Assembly: GCA_964023205.1 (NCBI GenBank)
Contig: CAXIEG010000593.1
Location: forward strand, 1 to 64,000
Direction: 5' to 3'
Source: Lutraria lutraria
Taxonomy: Eukaryota; Mollusca; Bivalvia; Venerida; Mactridae
DNA length: 64,000 bases
The notes beneath the pieces are model-generated. The model was not told the origin of the DNA. It did not search any database and worked only from the letters and a program-made list of their open reading frames with translations. The position numbers and the translations under genes were made by a program. Shown here one piece after another: positions 47,581 through 57,953 of the stretch (the first letter of the stretch is position 1; each line of letters starts with the position of its first letter).

Positions 47581-48488
47581 TTAGCTCACCAGAATCTGAG
47601 ATAAAAATTGTGATCGTGTGTTGTCCGTGCGTGCGAGCGTCCGTAGTTGGTCCATCCGTCAGTGTTTCAATAAATTGCTTTAATAAACATCTCCTTTTTA
47701 AGCTGTTAGTCAATTTCAACAAAACAGGGATGTTTCTTGCATGAAGCTCTACCAAATTTGTTAAAAAGAACTGATAAAGCAACCAATAGGAAAAATCGTC
47801 TTTTCCAAAACCACAGGGACTAGAGCTTAGATATTTGGTGTGTAGCTTTGTTTAATGGAACTCTACCAAGTTTGTCCAAATTATGGCCCTGTGGTCAAAA
47901 TTGGCTCCGCCCAATGGGTTACTTGATTTTACATTGATTTATATTAGACAGTTAAACAGTCTTCTTGTAAAAAAACTACAATGTCTAAAGTTTAGATATT
48001 TAGTGTGCAGCATTCTAAATTTCTTGTGGACCTCTACTAAGTTTGTTCAAATAATTGCCCTAGGGTCACTATTGGCCCCGCCCCGGGGTTCAATTGATTT
48101 ATATAGGCTTATATAGGATTTTTAAAAAAAATCTCCTCCGAAACAACTATGCCTAGAGCTATTAAAGATATTTTGTATGTGGCATTGTCTATTGGATCTC
48201 TACCATGTTTATTCAAAGTATGGGCCCCGGGGTTTAGTCTAATTTACAAACTTATTTGTCTGCAACTATGTGGCCTATCTAGAGCTTTAGCTATTTGTTA
48301 TGGTTACGTAGCATTGTCTAGTGGACCTGTACTAAGTTTGTTGAATAGATGGCCTGTGGTCAAGATTGGCCCTGCCCGGTGGGTCGCTTGATTTATACAG
48401 GCTCATATATAGCAATGAGGTGAAAAATGTTCTTCTATAAAGTTCTTTTTTCTGGTGAGCGGGACAGGGCCATCGTGGCCCTCTTGTT
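47581..48488 (+). mobile_element. Helentron/pearl-like element, copy 3
   Basis: It starts ttagctcaccagaatctgag with a gtccgt string and ends ggtgagcgggacagggccat with the ggccatcgtggcc hairpin and ctcttgtt. The core has about four units of about 165 bp with agagcttagatattt, gtg.agc.tt.t, ctaccaagtttgt, ggccctg and ggtcaaaattgg. It lies wholly in intron 3, same orientation as copies 1 and 2. Two adjacent plus-strand frames inside it are chance. Confidence 0.75.
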
Positions 48489-48585
48489 ATTTGCTACTAG
48501 CGTTTATATTCTTCTACATTACATTATGATTAATCATACACGTGTATGCACAATTTTTGTAAGTATTTTCATATTACAATTGTAG

Positions 48586-48841
48586 ATTCTGACTAGACTC
48601 AATGCCAAAGCTGGTATTGCTAATTTACCATCATTAATCAATGATGCACAGCAAATGGATTTAGATGAAGATATGAGGAAAAGTTTTGATGAAACAATTA
48701 AAGCCTGGGAAGAACAGGATCGATTGCTTGATCAAAGACTCACCAATGTTGAACATGAATTGACTGGTGTTAAGAGAAAATTAGATGATATGGCGTCGAA
48801 CACACAACAACCCAAGTGCCATCACTTGGATGAAATTACAG
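48586..48841 (+). CDS. NLR-like gene exon 4: coiled-coil linker
   Basis: Acceptor aattgtag, phase 0, and donor g|gtataa, phase 1. It encodes ILTRLNAKAG followed by an acidic helix and a heptad-like stretch (EEQDRLLDQRLTNVEHELTG) that should form a coiled coil between HEPN and NACHT. Such a linker is usual in mollusc HEPN-NACHT proteins. No catalytic motif is seen. Confidence 0.75.
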
Positions 48842-50745
48842 GTATAATTATTGCCAATTTGCTTTACATAGACTCTTTAAAATGATTGTATGTGTGAATG
48901 GTATGTTAGGTATTTACTAAATGATATTACTCTCAGAAGCTGTAGCTTAATGTATTTATTCATCTTTTGTTCTGTAAACAGTGTACTTGATGCGGGACTT
49001 GAACCTGCGACCTCCTGTGTGCAAGTCAAATGCTCTAACAATTGAGATAGTTTGTCTGGTTAAATCACTACCAGGTTATTTATACAAATACTATGTACAA
49101 TACTGCTGCTTTTCTTTAATGTGAATTTTAGCTTCGTGATAATTGAATGCTAATTTTATGGGATTTCATCAGACATTGAACAATTCCGGAGGTGACGAAT
49201 TTCAAATTGATCAGAGTTCTGAAAATGCGCAAAGCATTAGTTCCATGGCTCAAATATCACTACTCGTTGCAAGTGTCCGCTAGAAATAGAACCATTTAGT
49301 ATTACTTAGTTCCCTCAGTGGTTAATTTCCCTGATCGTTAAGTAGCAAAGCATGGCGTAACCAGTGTGTCTGTATTACTGTTTTACAAGTGTCAAAATTA
49401 GCAACAGAAATGCTGAAGTATCTGAGTGAATCACTGCCAACACCAGTCATTTACTACCTGTCATAACTCAACCGATTTCTAATTAAATTTGATGTATTTC
49501 ACATCATCTTAAAGCTTTTATGATTTGTATTTTTATAACATTAAATTACACTGCTCAAAATATTTAAAGTATCATATACATATTTCCGATTCTATTAATT
49601 TTAATTATGTTATTTTCTATCAGTCTATAAGTCCCTTACTAAACAAAATATGCAACATAATAGTATATTAATAGATAATGTATTTAGGAATGTCTTGACC
49701 TCTTTAAATATACTTGTAGGAACTCTTAGATATATTATTTACTGAGCATGCAGTCAGAATATATATTAGATTTTTTAAACCAAAGATCATGGGCATGAAG
49801 CTCATTCTACAACTATTTCAACAAAATACACATAACAATAACTATGATAAATATAACGTAATTGTTTTAGTTCAGTCTACCAAGCATTTTGAAGTTAAGG
49901 TTTTCGAAGTCTAATACAAAGTGTTAAGGATCGTATTTTAGATATTATCATTCTTTTGCATATCCATTAAGACATATACAGGTGAATTTTTAAAAACTTT
50001 TACCGTCAGTTAAGAGAGTTACAACCATTTGTGTTCCTCTACCCCTAACGTAAAATAGTACCTCAAAATCAAATGAAGTCACCTTTATAAAAAAATGGCC
50101 TATCTCTCAAACAATAAATGCAAGAATGTGTGTAAGTCTAAGGGTAACCAATGTTTAGTCAATTCAAATCGTTTATACGATGTTTGGAATTACTGTTTTT
50201 CAGAAAAAATGAAAAAGGTAATCCATTTAGTCAAGATTTTAGCCTTTTACCAAAAAGTAACAAATTGATAAAATATCATTAAAATAAAAACTAAAGCAGG
50301 GCAACATCTCTTATTTTTTTCAAAATTAATTGCTGTGTGTGTATAATGTCTACACCAAAGTTTTAAAAGTTTCACCATCCAGTTTTGAAAAAAAATGTGT
50401 CAGAAATCGATAGTTACTTGATTATCGTTAATTAACCATGCATAAATTCTAATAAACTAGACAAAAAAAAATTGGAATAAATATTTTCTTCCATATTACT
50501 GTATAAATTCATGTTCTTAATACGAAACATTACCTGAAAATTAAAAGAAAAAGTATGGTTCCAGTGGGGTTTGAACCCATGCCCCTCATGAATATGTCAG
50601 TAAAATTCAAGTAATTGAGTACTCTTCAAAATGGAGGTTTCGAATTAGAGATTGAAATCCTTAATTTCTCCAGTACATGTATCATATTTATAAAAAGTAA
50701 TTTTCTAATATATTCTTATTTTCATTCGCAATTTTCTAATTTCAG
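48842..50745 (+). other. Intron 4
   Basis: Donor gtataa, acceptor taatttcag, phase 1. It holds a tRNA-like sequence on the minus strand (48983-49060) and a weaker T-arm-like remnant at about 50556-50630 (minus). The remainder is AT-rich and unremarkable. Confidence 0.6.
48983..49060 (-). repeat. tRNA-Ala(TGC)-like sequence 3, decayed
   Basis: In minus sense it reads gttagagcatttgacttgca then gcaggttcaagtcccgc and ends caagtaca, matching the tRNA-like pair at 24.5-24.9 kb with substitutions in every stem. The same anticodon-like TGC and the shared tacactg/tacatta tail point to one dispersed family. Confidence 0.55.
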
Positions 50746-51649
50746 ATATTCAGACAGTGCTCACAGATTTCTACCAGCGACATTTTAAGACCTTGCCAGT
50801 GTTGCCGGTGCTTGAAAAAAAAGATACAGATCTTCTACTCCTATATGAATCTCCTGCAATGAATAGCATTGTTAAAGGAAAGAAGGAAGCTAAAGAAATT
50901 GAATGTTTTGAAGAAATATTTTACAAAGAGGATAAGGCCTACAATGAAATCTACATCACTGGAGATGCAGGTGTTGGCAAAACATCTTTCTGTCGACATC
51001 TGTGTTTCTTGTGGTGTAATGTTAAGTGTGGCCAAATGATAGATAAAGAATACGAATATGTGTCTAAGTTTGATTGTGTGTTTTATATAAATCTACGTGA
51101 TACTGAACATTATCATGTTGTAGATATGATCAAAGAATGTTATTTTGATCACCATGACCCTATCACTATACGAAATATTTTAAGACAATATAATTGTCTC
51201 ATTATTTTTGACGGCCTTGATGAGTGGAATCCGAAGAAAGTTGGGAAAAAGACACATGAACTGCCAAAAAGAGAGCACTGTAAAAATTGCATCTATCTCA
51301 CCACGTCCAGACCATATCGAATAGAACTTGCAGGTCTGTCGAGTAAATATGTTGATCATCAAATTGAAATTTCTGGAATTCATGGGAAATCATTAGACTG
51401 TTACATTGAAAAGATCATAAATTATATGAATAAGTTACTTTCTGCAGAAAGAAAGCCATCTGCTTTCAAATCTGACATTGTGAAATGTGGTCTATCTGAT
51501 GAAATATGCATCCCTATAATTGCATCTCAATTGGTAGTCTTATGGTATGAAAAGAAACTTGACAGCATGACCAGAACTCTTATATATGCCAACATCTTAG
51601 AGATGTTTTTAGTAGACAACAGTTACAATCTAAACCATATTGTTTTACA
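50746..51649 (+). CDS. NLR-like gene exon 5, part a: NACHT NTPase domain
   Basis: It joins exon 4 in frame (phase 1, forming Asp). The NACHT ATPase module is complete in its core. Walker A ITGDAGVGKTS is at 50958-50987, the Walker B-type IIFDGLDEW with the small residue then DE is at 51201-51227, and the sensor-like YLTTSRP is at about 51294-51315. EMFLV near 51600 starts the helical part. The domain would bind ATP and drive oligomerisation in the cytosol. The upstream part (about residues 1-70 of this exon) is a linker. The frame breaks near 51650 into another frame, so as assembled the domain cannot be read through. Confidence 0.85.
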
Positions 51650-52622
51650 ATTGAAGAAATCGATTTTTTATGTAAAATTGGTCTCATGTGCACAAATGAA
51701 GTTTTTGAATGTTTTTCTGTCAAAAACTTGAAGATCAGTTTTATTCATGAAAGTTACCTAGAATTTTTCGCAGCATTGTTTATATCATCATTTGACTCCA
51801 GTAATTTATTCAGGGATGTAACTAAAACATGGAAATGTTTAAATGATGTTGTTCAATATAAAAAATTCTTTCACTTACTTGCTGGATTTTCTTATGATAG
51901 AATTAAAAGTATGTTTGACAATATTTACTTACAATTATCAGATGATTTAACTTCATGCAGGAAAAATGCTTTATTTCACTATAACAATACTTCTTACAGT
52001 AATTCTTATCTAAATCAACTCAAGTCATTACAGAATATTGTTGTTAATTGTTTCAAGGAAGTCAGTAGATCTAATGATAAAACTGTTGAATTAAGAATGG
52101 AAGATTTTCTTTTTGATGAATATTCCAAAAATGTTGATATTTTGAGAACACTTTTATTGCTAAATACAACAAATGTGAAATATTTACATTGTGGTAGAAG
52201 GGAATATTTTGATCAGTTTGATCAGATAAAAAATCTGCAGTGTATAAATATTGTTAGAGTGTCATCTGCTGATTATGTAAAGTTCACTCAATGCATGTTA
52301 CAGAATAAATCAACACTGCACACTGTTTGTATTGATGGTGGTATTCTAAGTACAGATAAACCATTGATACCAGAATTACCTGTGAGAAGTCTCCATCATC
52401 TGACATCATTGTCTCTGTGTTATGTTAAAATAGAACATAACAGTTTACATTATCTGGTGAAATTTCTGTCTGACAATGTTCTCATTGAAAATATAAATTT
52501 GTCTCGTGTGTCTTGTGTTAATCACCAACGTGATGATAACGACTGTACATTGACTCTAAATCTTCCACAACATACAAAACTCACTTCATTATATCTGTGG
52601 GATGTTAATATTTTATGTGACA
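51644..52622 (+). pseudogene. NLR-like gene exon 5, part b: C-terminal NACHT helices and LRR-like region, frame-shifted
   Basis: This frame (offset by one base from part a) starts with FTIEEIDFLCKIGLM and holds FIHESYLEFFAALF (about 51738-51776), the conserved F-x-H-x-S-x-x-E-F-x-A-A signature that closes NACHT modules. It then continues into Leu-rich repeats with LTSLSLCYVKIE and LTSLYLWDVN. Between EMFLV of part a and FTIEEID only about 12 codons remain where relatives have roughly 40, so a small deletion plus frameshift is likely. Host sequence is cut at 52622 by the Penelope-like insertion; the stop at 52634-52636 lies in the insertion. Confidence 0.75.
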
Positions 52623-52898
52623 TTTATATATCATAATTCTATAGGAAATATTTGTATTTTATATCCGTATAGTACTATAACTCAATTCTAAATGACACAT
52701 TAATTTGTTCATTCATGCATGTTATTTTATTTTATATAATATATATTCCGCCCTTTAACGTAACGTCAAATATTACATGACGTCAGGTCCGTTGTTTGTT
52801 CTTATGTATTATTCTGACGAAGGCTAAATGCCGAAACGTTAAGAAACATAAAAAGAAATTTTTAACACGTGTTGTTGTTGTTTTAACTGTATTGTAAT
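52623..52898 (+). repeat. Left pLTR of the Penelope-like element
   Basis: It begins tttatatatcataattctat and ends actgtattgtaat. It is nearly identical to the right pLTR, differing at a few positions and by a small indel near the aaagaaattttt run. It contains a tgacgtca-type palindrome and a hammerhead-like motif. Confidence 0.85.
52803..52850 (+). ncRNA. Hammerhead ribozyme-like motif in left pLTR
   Basis: Order: tatgt (outer stem I), attatt, CTGACGA core, an extra a, stem II ggc/gcc with loop taaat, GAA core, acgt as a minimal self-complementary stem III, then t (predicted cleavage base), aagaa and acata, which pairs with tatgt. It matches the type I hammerheads with tiny stem III reported from Penelope-like elements and may act as a dimer. 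Not folded or tested here. Confidence 0.65.
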
Positions 52899-52918
52899 TT
52901 TACCACTCATTCAACAAC

Positions 52919-53338
52919 ATGGCATCATCCGATCCACGTGTGCGAAATTTAGAACAACTAGCGGAAAAACAGATGAAGAGCCAGCTCCATGCAAAATTCT
53001 TAGACAACTGTAGAGCTGAGGATGTGATTCCGAAAGGACTTCGTCTTAAACTTACGGTGAACGTCGGTCGCGACGCATCAGACCTACAACGCTCTGTAGA
53101 TAAACTTCTATGGAAAGTCAGCGCAGACATTTGCGAGCGAATTCGTGAAGACCACCTACGGAGATCCAATGAATACGGTCGCCTGTTAGAAGAAGCAAGG
53201 AAAGAAATTGGACATGAGAAGACGAATGAAGATATGTTTAATATTGATGCAGACATACATGAAAGAACAGAAAAGAAGAAGGATGTTGTCCTTCTACGAC
53301 ACGAAAAAAAACCTCAGTATTTTAAAAAAGTGTTATAA
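52919..53338 (+). CDS. Penelope-like element ORF, N-terminal part
   Basis: An ATG-started frame of 139 codons follows the left pLTR by 20 bp. The product is charged and helical, with no recognised domain, as is usual upstream of the PLE RT. The reading should continue into the RT frame. The join is lost at a run of eight A (53304-53311), where a one-base indel would shift the frame; sequencing error and decay are both possible. Confidence 0.65.
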   Translation: MASSDPRVRNLEQLAEKQMKSQLHAKFLDNCRAEDVIPKGLRLKLTVNVGRDASDLQRSVDKLLWKVSADICERIREDHLRRSNEYGRLLEEARKEIGHEKTNEDMFNIDADIHERTEKKKDVVLLRHEKKPQYFKKVL

Positions 53339-54995
53339 TGAACAGTCGGATGTCAGTATCATCACGGACATTGATAAAAACATTGCGACCAAAAATACTA
53401 CTAGACGTCAAAAAAGACATCTGAAGAAAAGAAAACATTACAATCAACAAGTCGCACCAACAAGACAACAGTCTGTTGATAAACCGGAAACAACGAACGT
53501 TACCAGCAGTGAACAAAACCCAGTTCATACGTCGAATACACATCCGATACAGGAAGAATTCTTGGATTCGATAACTTCAAATAATCATCCAAAAAACGTC
53601 CAAGCCCCGGGCACAAAGAAAACTTACGCAAAAGCCGTGAAGAACGGGGCAAATCACTCAGCGAACATTCAAACCCTCAATCAGACTCTTCAAATCCTGA
53701 TGAAGACCATAACGGATCTTCAAGCGGCCACAACGACAAGAGTTGTAGAAGGCGCCAAGCGGTTCATCCGAGTACGAGACAAGAAGACATGGAGAAAAAC
53801 CAAGCGGAGGCTACGAAAGATACAGGCAGGAAAGAAGACAGTTCTAAACCTCTCTTCAGTTCAGTTAAGTGACGATGATTACATTCTCTTAGGGAAGGGT
53901 TTAAAGTTTTGCCCAAAATCTAAATCACATGACAAAATTAAACTCGCAGAAGATATTTTTAAATTTACCCGCAGACTAAGACTTAAAGAGTTCTTTAGTA
54001 ATCATTCAGAAAATGACGTTAATGACTCTGAAACAAATGACAGTTTTCATGACCTCCCGTTTTTCAATAAATCTAAATCGTCATTTACCCCTCCCGCTGG
54101 CCGAGATGTTTACTTGGATTTTTACATTAATGCCGTTACTGAAGAAATTTTGCAGTCTGATAAGAAAAGAAAAGGATATTATAGTAATATCACTAAAGCT
54201 GAATTAGACTCGCTTAAGAAATTATTTAAAAATAGAAATATTGTGATAAAAAAAGCAGACAAATCCAATACGATTGTAATCATGAACACTGATGATTATA
54301 AAAATGAAGTAATGAGACAATTGAACAATGATCAATATTATGAAAAATGCAACGACGATCCTTCTGACGTTGTTAAACATGATATCTTACGATGCTTGGA
54401 AGATATGAATACTGAAAATGAATTCGATATTTTCCCTTCAAACATACGGACTCCGTGTTTTTATATATTACCGAAGACCCACAAACCACCGGATAATAAT
54501 CTACCATTAAAATATCCCGGGAGACCGATTGTATCAGCTTGTAATTCACCAACTGAAAATATTTCCAAATACATTGACTATGTTTTGAAACCATATATGT
54601 TAAATCTACCATCATATGTTAAAGATACTACTGGCTTTATAAATAAAGTGAAAGATATGAAGTTAAGAAAAAACACGTATTTAGTAACACTAGACGTATC
54701 TTCACTCTACACTAATATTCCAAACAATGATGGAATTAACGCTTGTAAATCGTTTTTAGAAAAAAATGGTCTACATGGAAGTAACTTATCGATTGAAGAA
54801 ATTACACGTCTTATTGGTATTGTTCTAGAAAATAATTATTTTAAATTTGGAAAAGAGTTCTATTTACAAAAAATGGGTACAGCAATGGGTAGTTCAATGG
54901 CCCCTACATATGCATCACTATTTATGGGAAAACTAGAGGAAGACTTTATTAATTTAAGAAACGCCAAACCATATTACATTTCAATCTTCGCTTGA
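53312..54995 (+). CDS. Penelope-like element reverse transcriptase, truncated
   Basis: The open frame extends back to 53208 in overlap with the previous ORF; the homologous part starts after the A8 run. A basic region comes first. Then come VIKKADKSNTIVIMN (PLE signature), CFYILPKTHKP, GRPIVSACNSPTENISKYID, TYLVTLDVSSLYTNIP (RT motif A, catalytic Asp, about 54680-54720) and QKMGTAMGSSMAPTYASLF (motif B, about 54868-54924). The frame ends soon after KPY at a stop. The following motif C (x-x-D-D), present in the second PLE at 61.64 kb as FRFLDDIFLIW, is absent, so catalysis is impossible. Confidence 0.85.
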
Positions 54996-55199
54996 CGAAC
55001 TACGTGAATTTTTCATAGACAGAAACTTCCCGATGTCCGTGATAGACAATTCCTTTACAAAAGTTTCACAGACGTCACAAACAGATGCATTATCATCTAC
55101 AATCTCAGAGAAAAAACGCATCATTCCATTTACTGTGGAATTCAATCCATCTTTACCTGATATTGGTAGTACCATACATCGATACTGGGACCTCCTTCA
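54983..55199 (+). pseudogene. Penelope-like element, post-RT segment in plus orientation
   Basis: Plus-strand reading gives LDELREFFIDRNFP, then FNPSLPDIGSTIHRYWDLL, matching the region of the second PLE with TYNPSLPDIGATINKYWDLL (62103-62160). It is fused directly to the truncated RT, skipping motif C and the FLDV block, the latter of which lies inverted just downstream. Confidence 0.75.
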
Positions 55200-55395
55200 T
55201 ATAACGATTGAAATGTATCGTCATCCGATATTATACGTCGGTATCTCTTAGCCTGGCTATACGGTATGCCATCTTTGCATTTCTTAGGGTGACACGATGT
55301 ATAATCCAAGTATTGGTGGTTATTGGTTTCCTTTATATAGATATTTGTTTCAACATTCAGAGACTTATTTTTCGAAACTTGAACGTCCAAACTAT
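55200..55395 (-). pseudogene. Penelope-like element, inverted internal segment
   Basis: The minus strand encodes the block NHQYLDYTSCHPKKCKDGIP followed by YSQAKRYRRIISDDDTFQS, which in the intact order belongs between the RT and the segment at 54983-55199. The second PLE has it in plus orientation at 61826-61950. The junctions share the short word tttcaatc/gattgaaa, so the inversion is likely microhomology-mediated. Confidence 0.8.
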
Positions 55396-55815
55396 TTTTT
55401 CAGCACGAGTTGTAATAAAAAACGATGTTCTCACTGTACCAGAATCAACTTCGGTTCAAAATTTACGAGTTCCGTCACAAAAAGGACATTCGATTTAAAA
55501 TATAATAGTAATTGTCAATCAAAAAATGTCATTTACTTAATAACGTGTAAAAAATGTCAAAAACAATATGTTGGCCAGACAATGCAACCGGTTTCACGAC
55601 GTATGAATAATCATAAATTTTACTAATGATGGATTTTCTTCTCTTGTTGCTAGCCACTTTAATGAAGGCACTCATAATATGTCCGACTTTTCTTTTATGC
55701 CTGTTGATGTTATAAACAATAATATTAATCGATTATGCAAGGAAACTTTTTGGATACATAAGTTACAAACGCTTCATCCTAACGGTGTGAATTCAAAAAC
55801 CTTGTTTACAGTATA
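55396..55815 (+). pseudogene. Penelope-like element GIY-YIG endonuclease, frame-shifted
   Basis: First comes a zinc-knuckle block (CNKKRCSHC), then NVIYLITCKKCQKQYVGQT (GIY-YIG start) and SRRMNNH with the conserved Arg and His. The frame then breaks at about 55620. It resumes in the next frame with VASHFNEGTHNMSDFSFMP and LCKETFWIHKLQTLHPNGVN, which holds the conserved Glu. This endonuclease type nicks target DNA for PLE insertion. One frameshift disables it. Confidence 0.8.
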
Positions 55816-55882
55816 AAATACATGTTAAATGTTTAATTTTTGTTTTAGTTAGGTACTATCACGTTTTTTCCTATTACCGGTT

Positions 55883-55936
55883 TTTATATATCATAATTCT
55901 ATAGGAAATATTTGTATTTTATATCCGTATAGTACT
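55883..55936 (+). repeat. Right pLTR, first part (before the LTR insertion)
   Basis: 54 bp identical to the start of the left pLTR, ending in the gtact that is duplicated on both sides of the LTR element. Confidence 0.9.
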
Positions 55937-56191
55937 AAAGTAATTGTCAGTTTAATCAGGCTTACTATGGGCCTTAGTGTGGGAATAATTACCTGGGTCT
56001 TCAGTGGTGGTAATCGTTATTCTAAGAGTATAATACTAAGACCACAAGCACGTCTTGTCTCTCGCTCGCCAGGCTTCCGAATGACTTCGCGCCATATCAG
56101 ATCTCGTAAAGCGTCTCTAGTTACGAGATCGACCCAGATCACGCACCGACTTCCGGAAGAGCGGATCGGCCGCTTATGCAAATTCACTACA
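55937..56191 (-). repeat. 3' LTR (255 bp)
   Basis: It differs from the other LTR by one base that I can see (ccttagtgtg here, ccttactgtg there). The polypurine tract ggggggag (56192-56199, minus sense) abuts it exactly. Confidence 0.9.
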
Positions 56192-56199
56192 CTCCCCCC
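56192..56199 (-). promoter_or_regulatory. Polypurine tract of the LTR element
   Basis: ggggggag in minus sense lies immediately upstream of the 3' LTR; it would prime plus-strand DNA synthesis. Confidence 0.75.
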
Positions 56200-57953
56200 G
56201 ACTTTATAAATTGGAGGGGTCTCCAAGGGGTTCCACATGATCTAAGGGATTGCCACCCAGATGTAGGTGACAACCATGCGAAGACATCTTCTTCACCTGG
56301 GTAGGCACCGCTTTGTGGGTGCCATCCAGGGCTGGCTCTTTCTTCACTCTGCCCACTCCCGTATTAGAGAGTGGTCTTCCCCACTCCCGTATTAGAGAGT
56401 GGGGTGCCGTCTAAAGTTGCCGTCTAAAGTGAGGGTAACCTGTAGAACCTTCAGGCAATTTCGCCCGAATTTCCCAGGACCTCCTCTCAGTTCTCTTCAC
56501 TTATTACTTTTGGCGTAGGTGGCGACATAATTTGCTACATCGTCACCCATCTCTCTCCAAAAGAACCTTCCATTCACTCTAGTCTTAGTCCTGGCCACCT
56601 CCCAGGTGACCAGCAGACGGTATACCATGGTTCAACCTTATATCCTCGTTTGTAAGGCTACTTGGCATCACCATATCCATTGCATCAGTTCCCCAACTAG
56701 AATGAACAGTTCTTTGTTTTCCCAGTATGCTTTGGCACCTGGACTTGCCAAAAGAATACAGACTCACTCGGACTAATTAACTTGTGCAACAAGTCCGAGA
56801 TTATTCTAAGATTTGGATCTGTCTCCTGTGCTCTGCGCACTGAATTAACATCCAAACCCCTGCAGGTTAAAGTCTCATCCTGTTAAGAGACGCCGCATAC
56901 TTGCATGCATGTCCCCATTTTCCACAGACAACTCCTAATATGCTTCAGCAGGTTCCCCCTGTGGGCCCCTAGCTTGGTGATTCTTCCTGGGGTTTCCTGT
57001 ATGCTTTTTGGTCCCTCTGGTTTGAAGTGCTGACCAGTTTTCCTATCTATTTCTTTGTCGAAGGAGCATGGGTTAATGACACCCTGTTTATCTCCTTCTG
57101 ATAGGAAAACTATTATTTTCAGTCACCAAAATTTTTAGACCACTTGCAAGGGCATATTCTTCTTTGTCGTTGTTGGCTATTCTTCTTTCTTTTACTGTGA
57201 ATTTTTGCAGTTTGTTTACCGCTTGTAGGATCTCTTCTTCCCATGGTTACTGAGCGGCTTCCAGCCAGACACATGGCCTGCATCACTCCGTGACCGATCG
57301 GGAGTTGCAGCCCTGGCTACACAAGCCTCCGCTGCCGGGTCCCGTACATCACCCTGTGCTTTGCTACCATCCGGTCTTGGCTTAGAGTCAGACACAGGGC
57401 CTGCTACACTACGTGACCGATTGGGAGTCGCAGCCCTGGCTACACAAGCCTCCGCTGCCGTGTCCCGTACGTCACCCTGTGATTTGCTACCCTCTGGCCG
57501 GGGGCGTGCCAGTTCCCCTTTAATGGAACTGCACATCATCTACCTCTTTAGTAAATGTTGCCCCACGACTGTCTGCTCTACTAAAGTAATCACCGTCCCA
57601 ATAAGGCAGATAGCTTAAATGATTAGTGCCCAATATACTGCTGGTCAGGGTTCCGTCTCACTTAAGAGATCAGCAGCATTTTTATGTTGCTTTCTGCCCT
57701 TTTGACCAGTCTTATTGTAGTATTGTGACATCTCAATCAATCTTGCCAGTTGCCCTTGGGGTTTTCTCGGCCATGTACTACCTCTTGACCCTATCTTGCA
57801 CCTTTAGCAGCTCAGCCTCTATGGCCAAGTCTGACGCATCTGTGCCAAGAACAAATTCACATTCACTCCTTGCCAACTTGACCTTCCCATTTTCTAATAA
57901 ATGTACCCCCCTTTTCACCAAGGTAACCTTTCATCCCCCCGGACTTCATAACC
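56200..57953 (-). pseudogene. Remnants of pol (RNase H and integrase) in the LTR element
   Basis: In minus order, 57782-57895 gives CEFVLGTDASDLAIEAEL, an RNase H start (T-D-A-S-D) ending soon at stops. At 57216-57539 is an unrelated open stretch with two 41-codon direct repeats (period 123 bp). At 56490-56770 are NHGIPSAGHLGG and VNGRFFWREMGDDVANYV, an integrase zinc-finger region in which the two Cys are replaced by Tyr and Ser. No RT or protease motif was found. A repeated cactcccgtattagagagtg hairpin at about 56350-56402 is also present. Confidence 0.65.

Noticed and set aside
47406..48391. Several plus-strand frames of 77-112 codons in intron 3
   Set aside because: Except for the first 23 codons (exon 3) they lie in a Helentron/pearl-like element and repeat with its core units.
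53208..53340. Programmed -1/+1 frameshift between the two PLE frames at the A8 run
   Set aside because: No downstream pseudoknot is recognisable, and the element has other decay (missing catalytic motif, inversion, endonuclease frameshift), so a simple indel is the better explanation.
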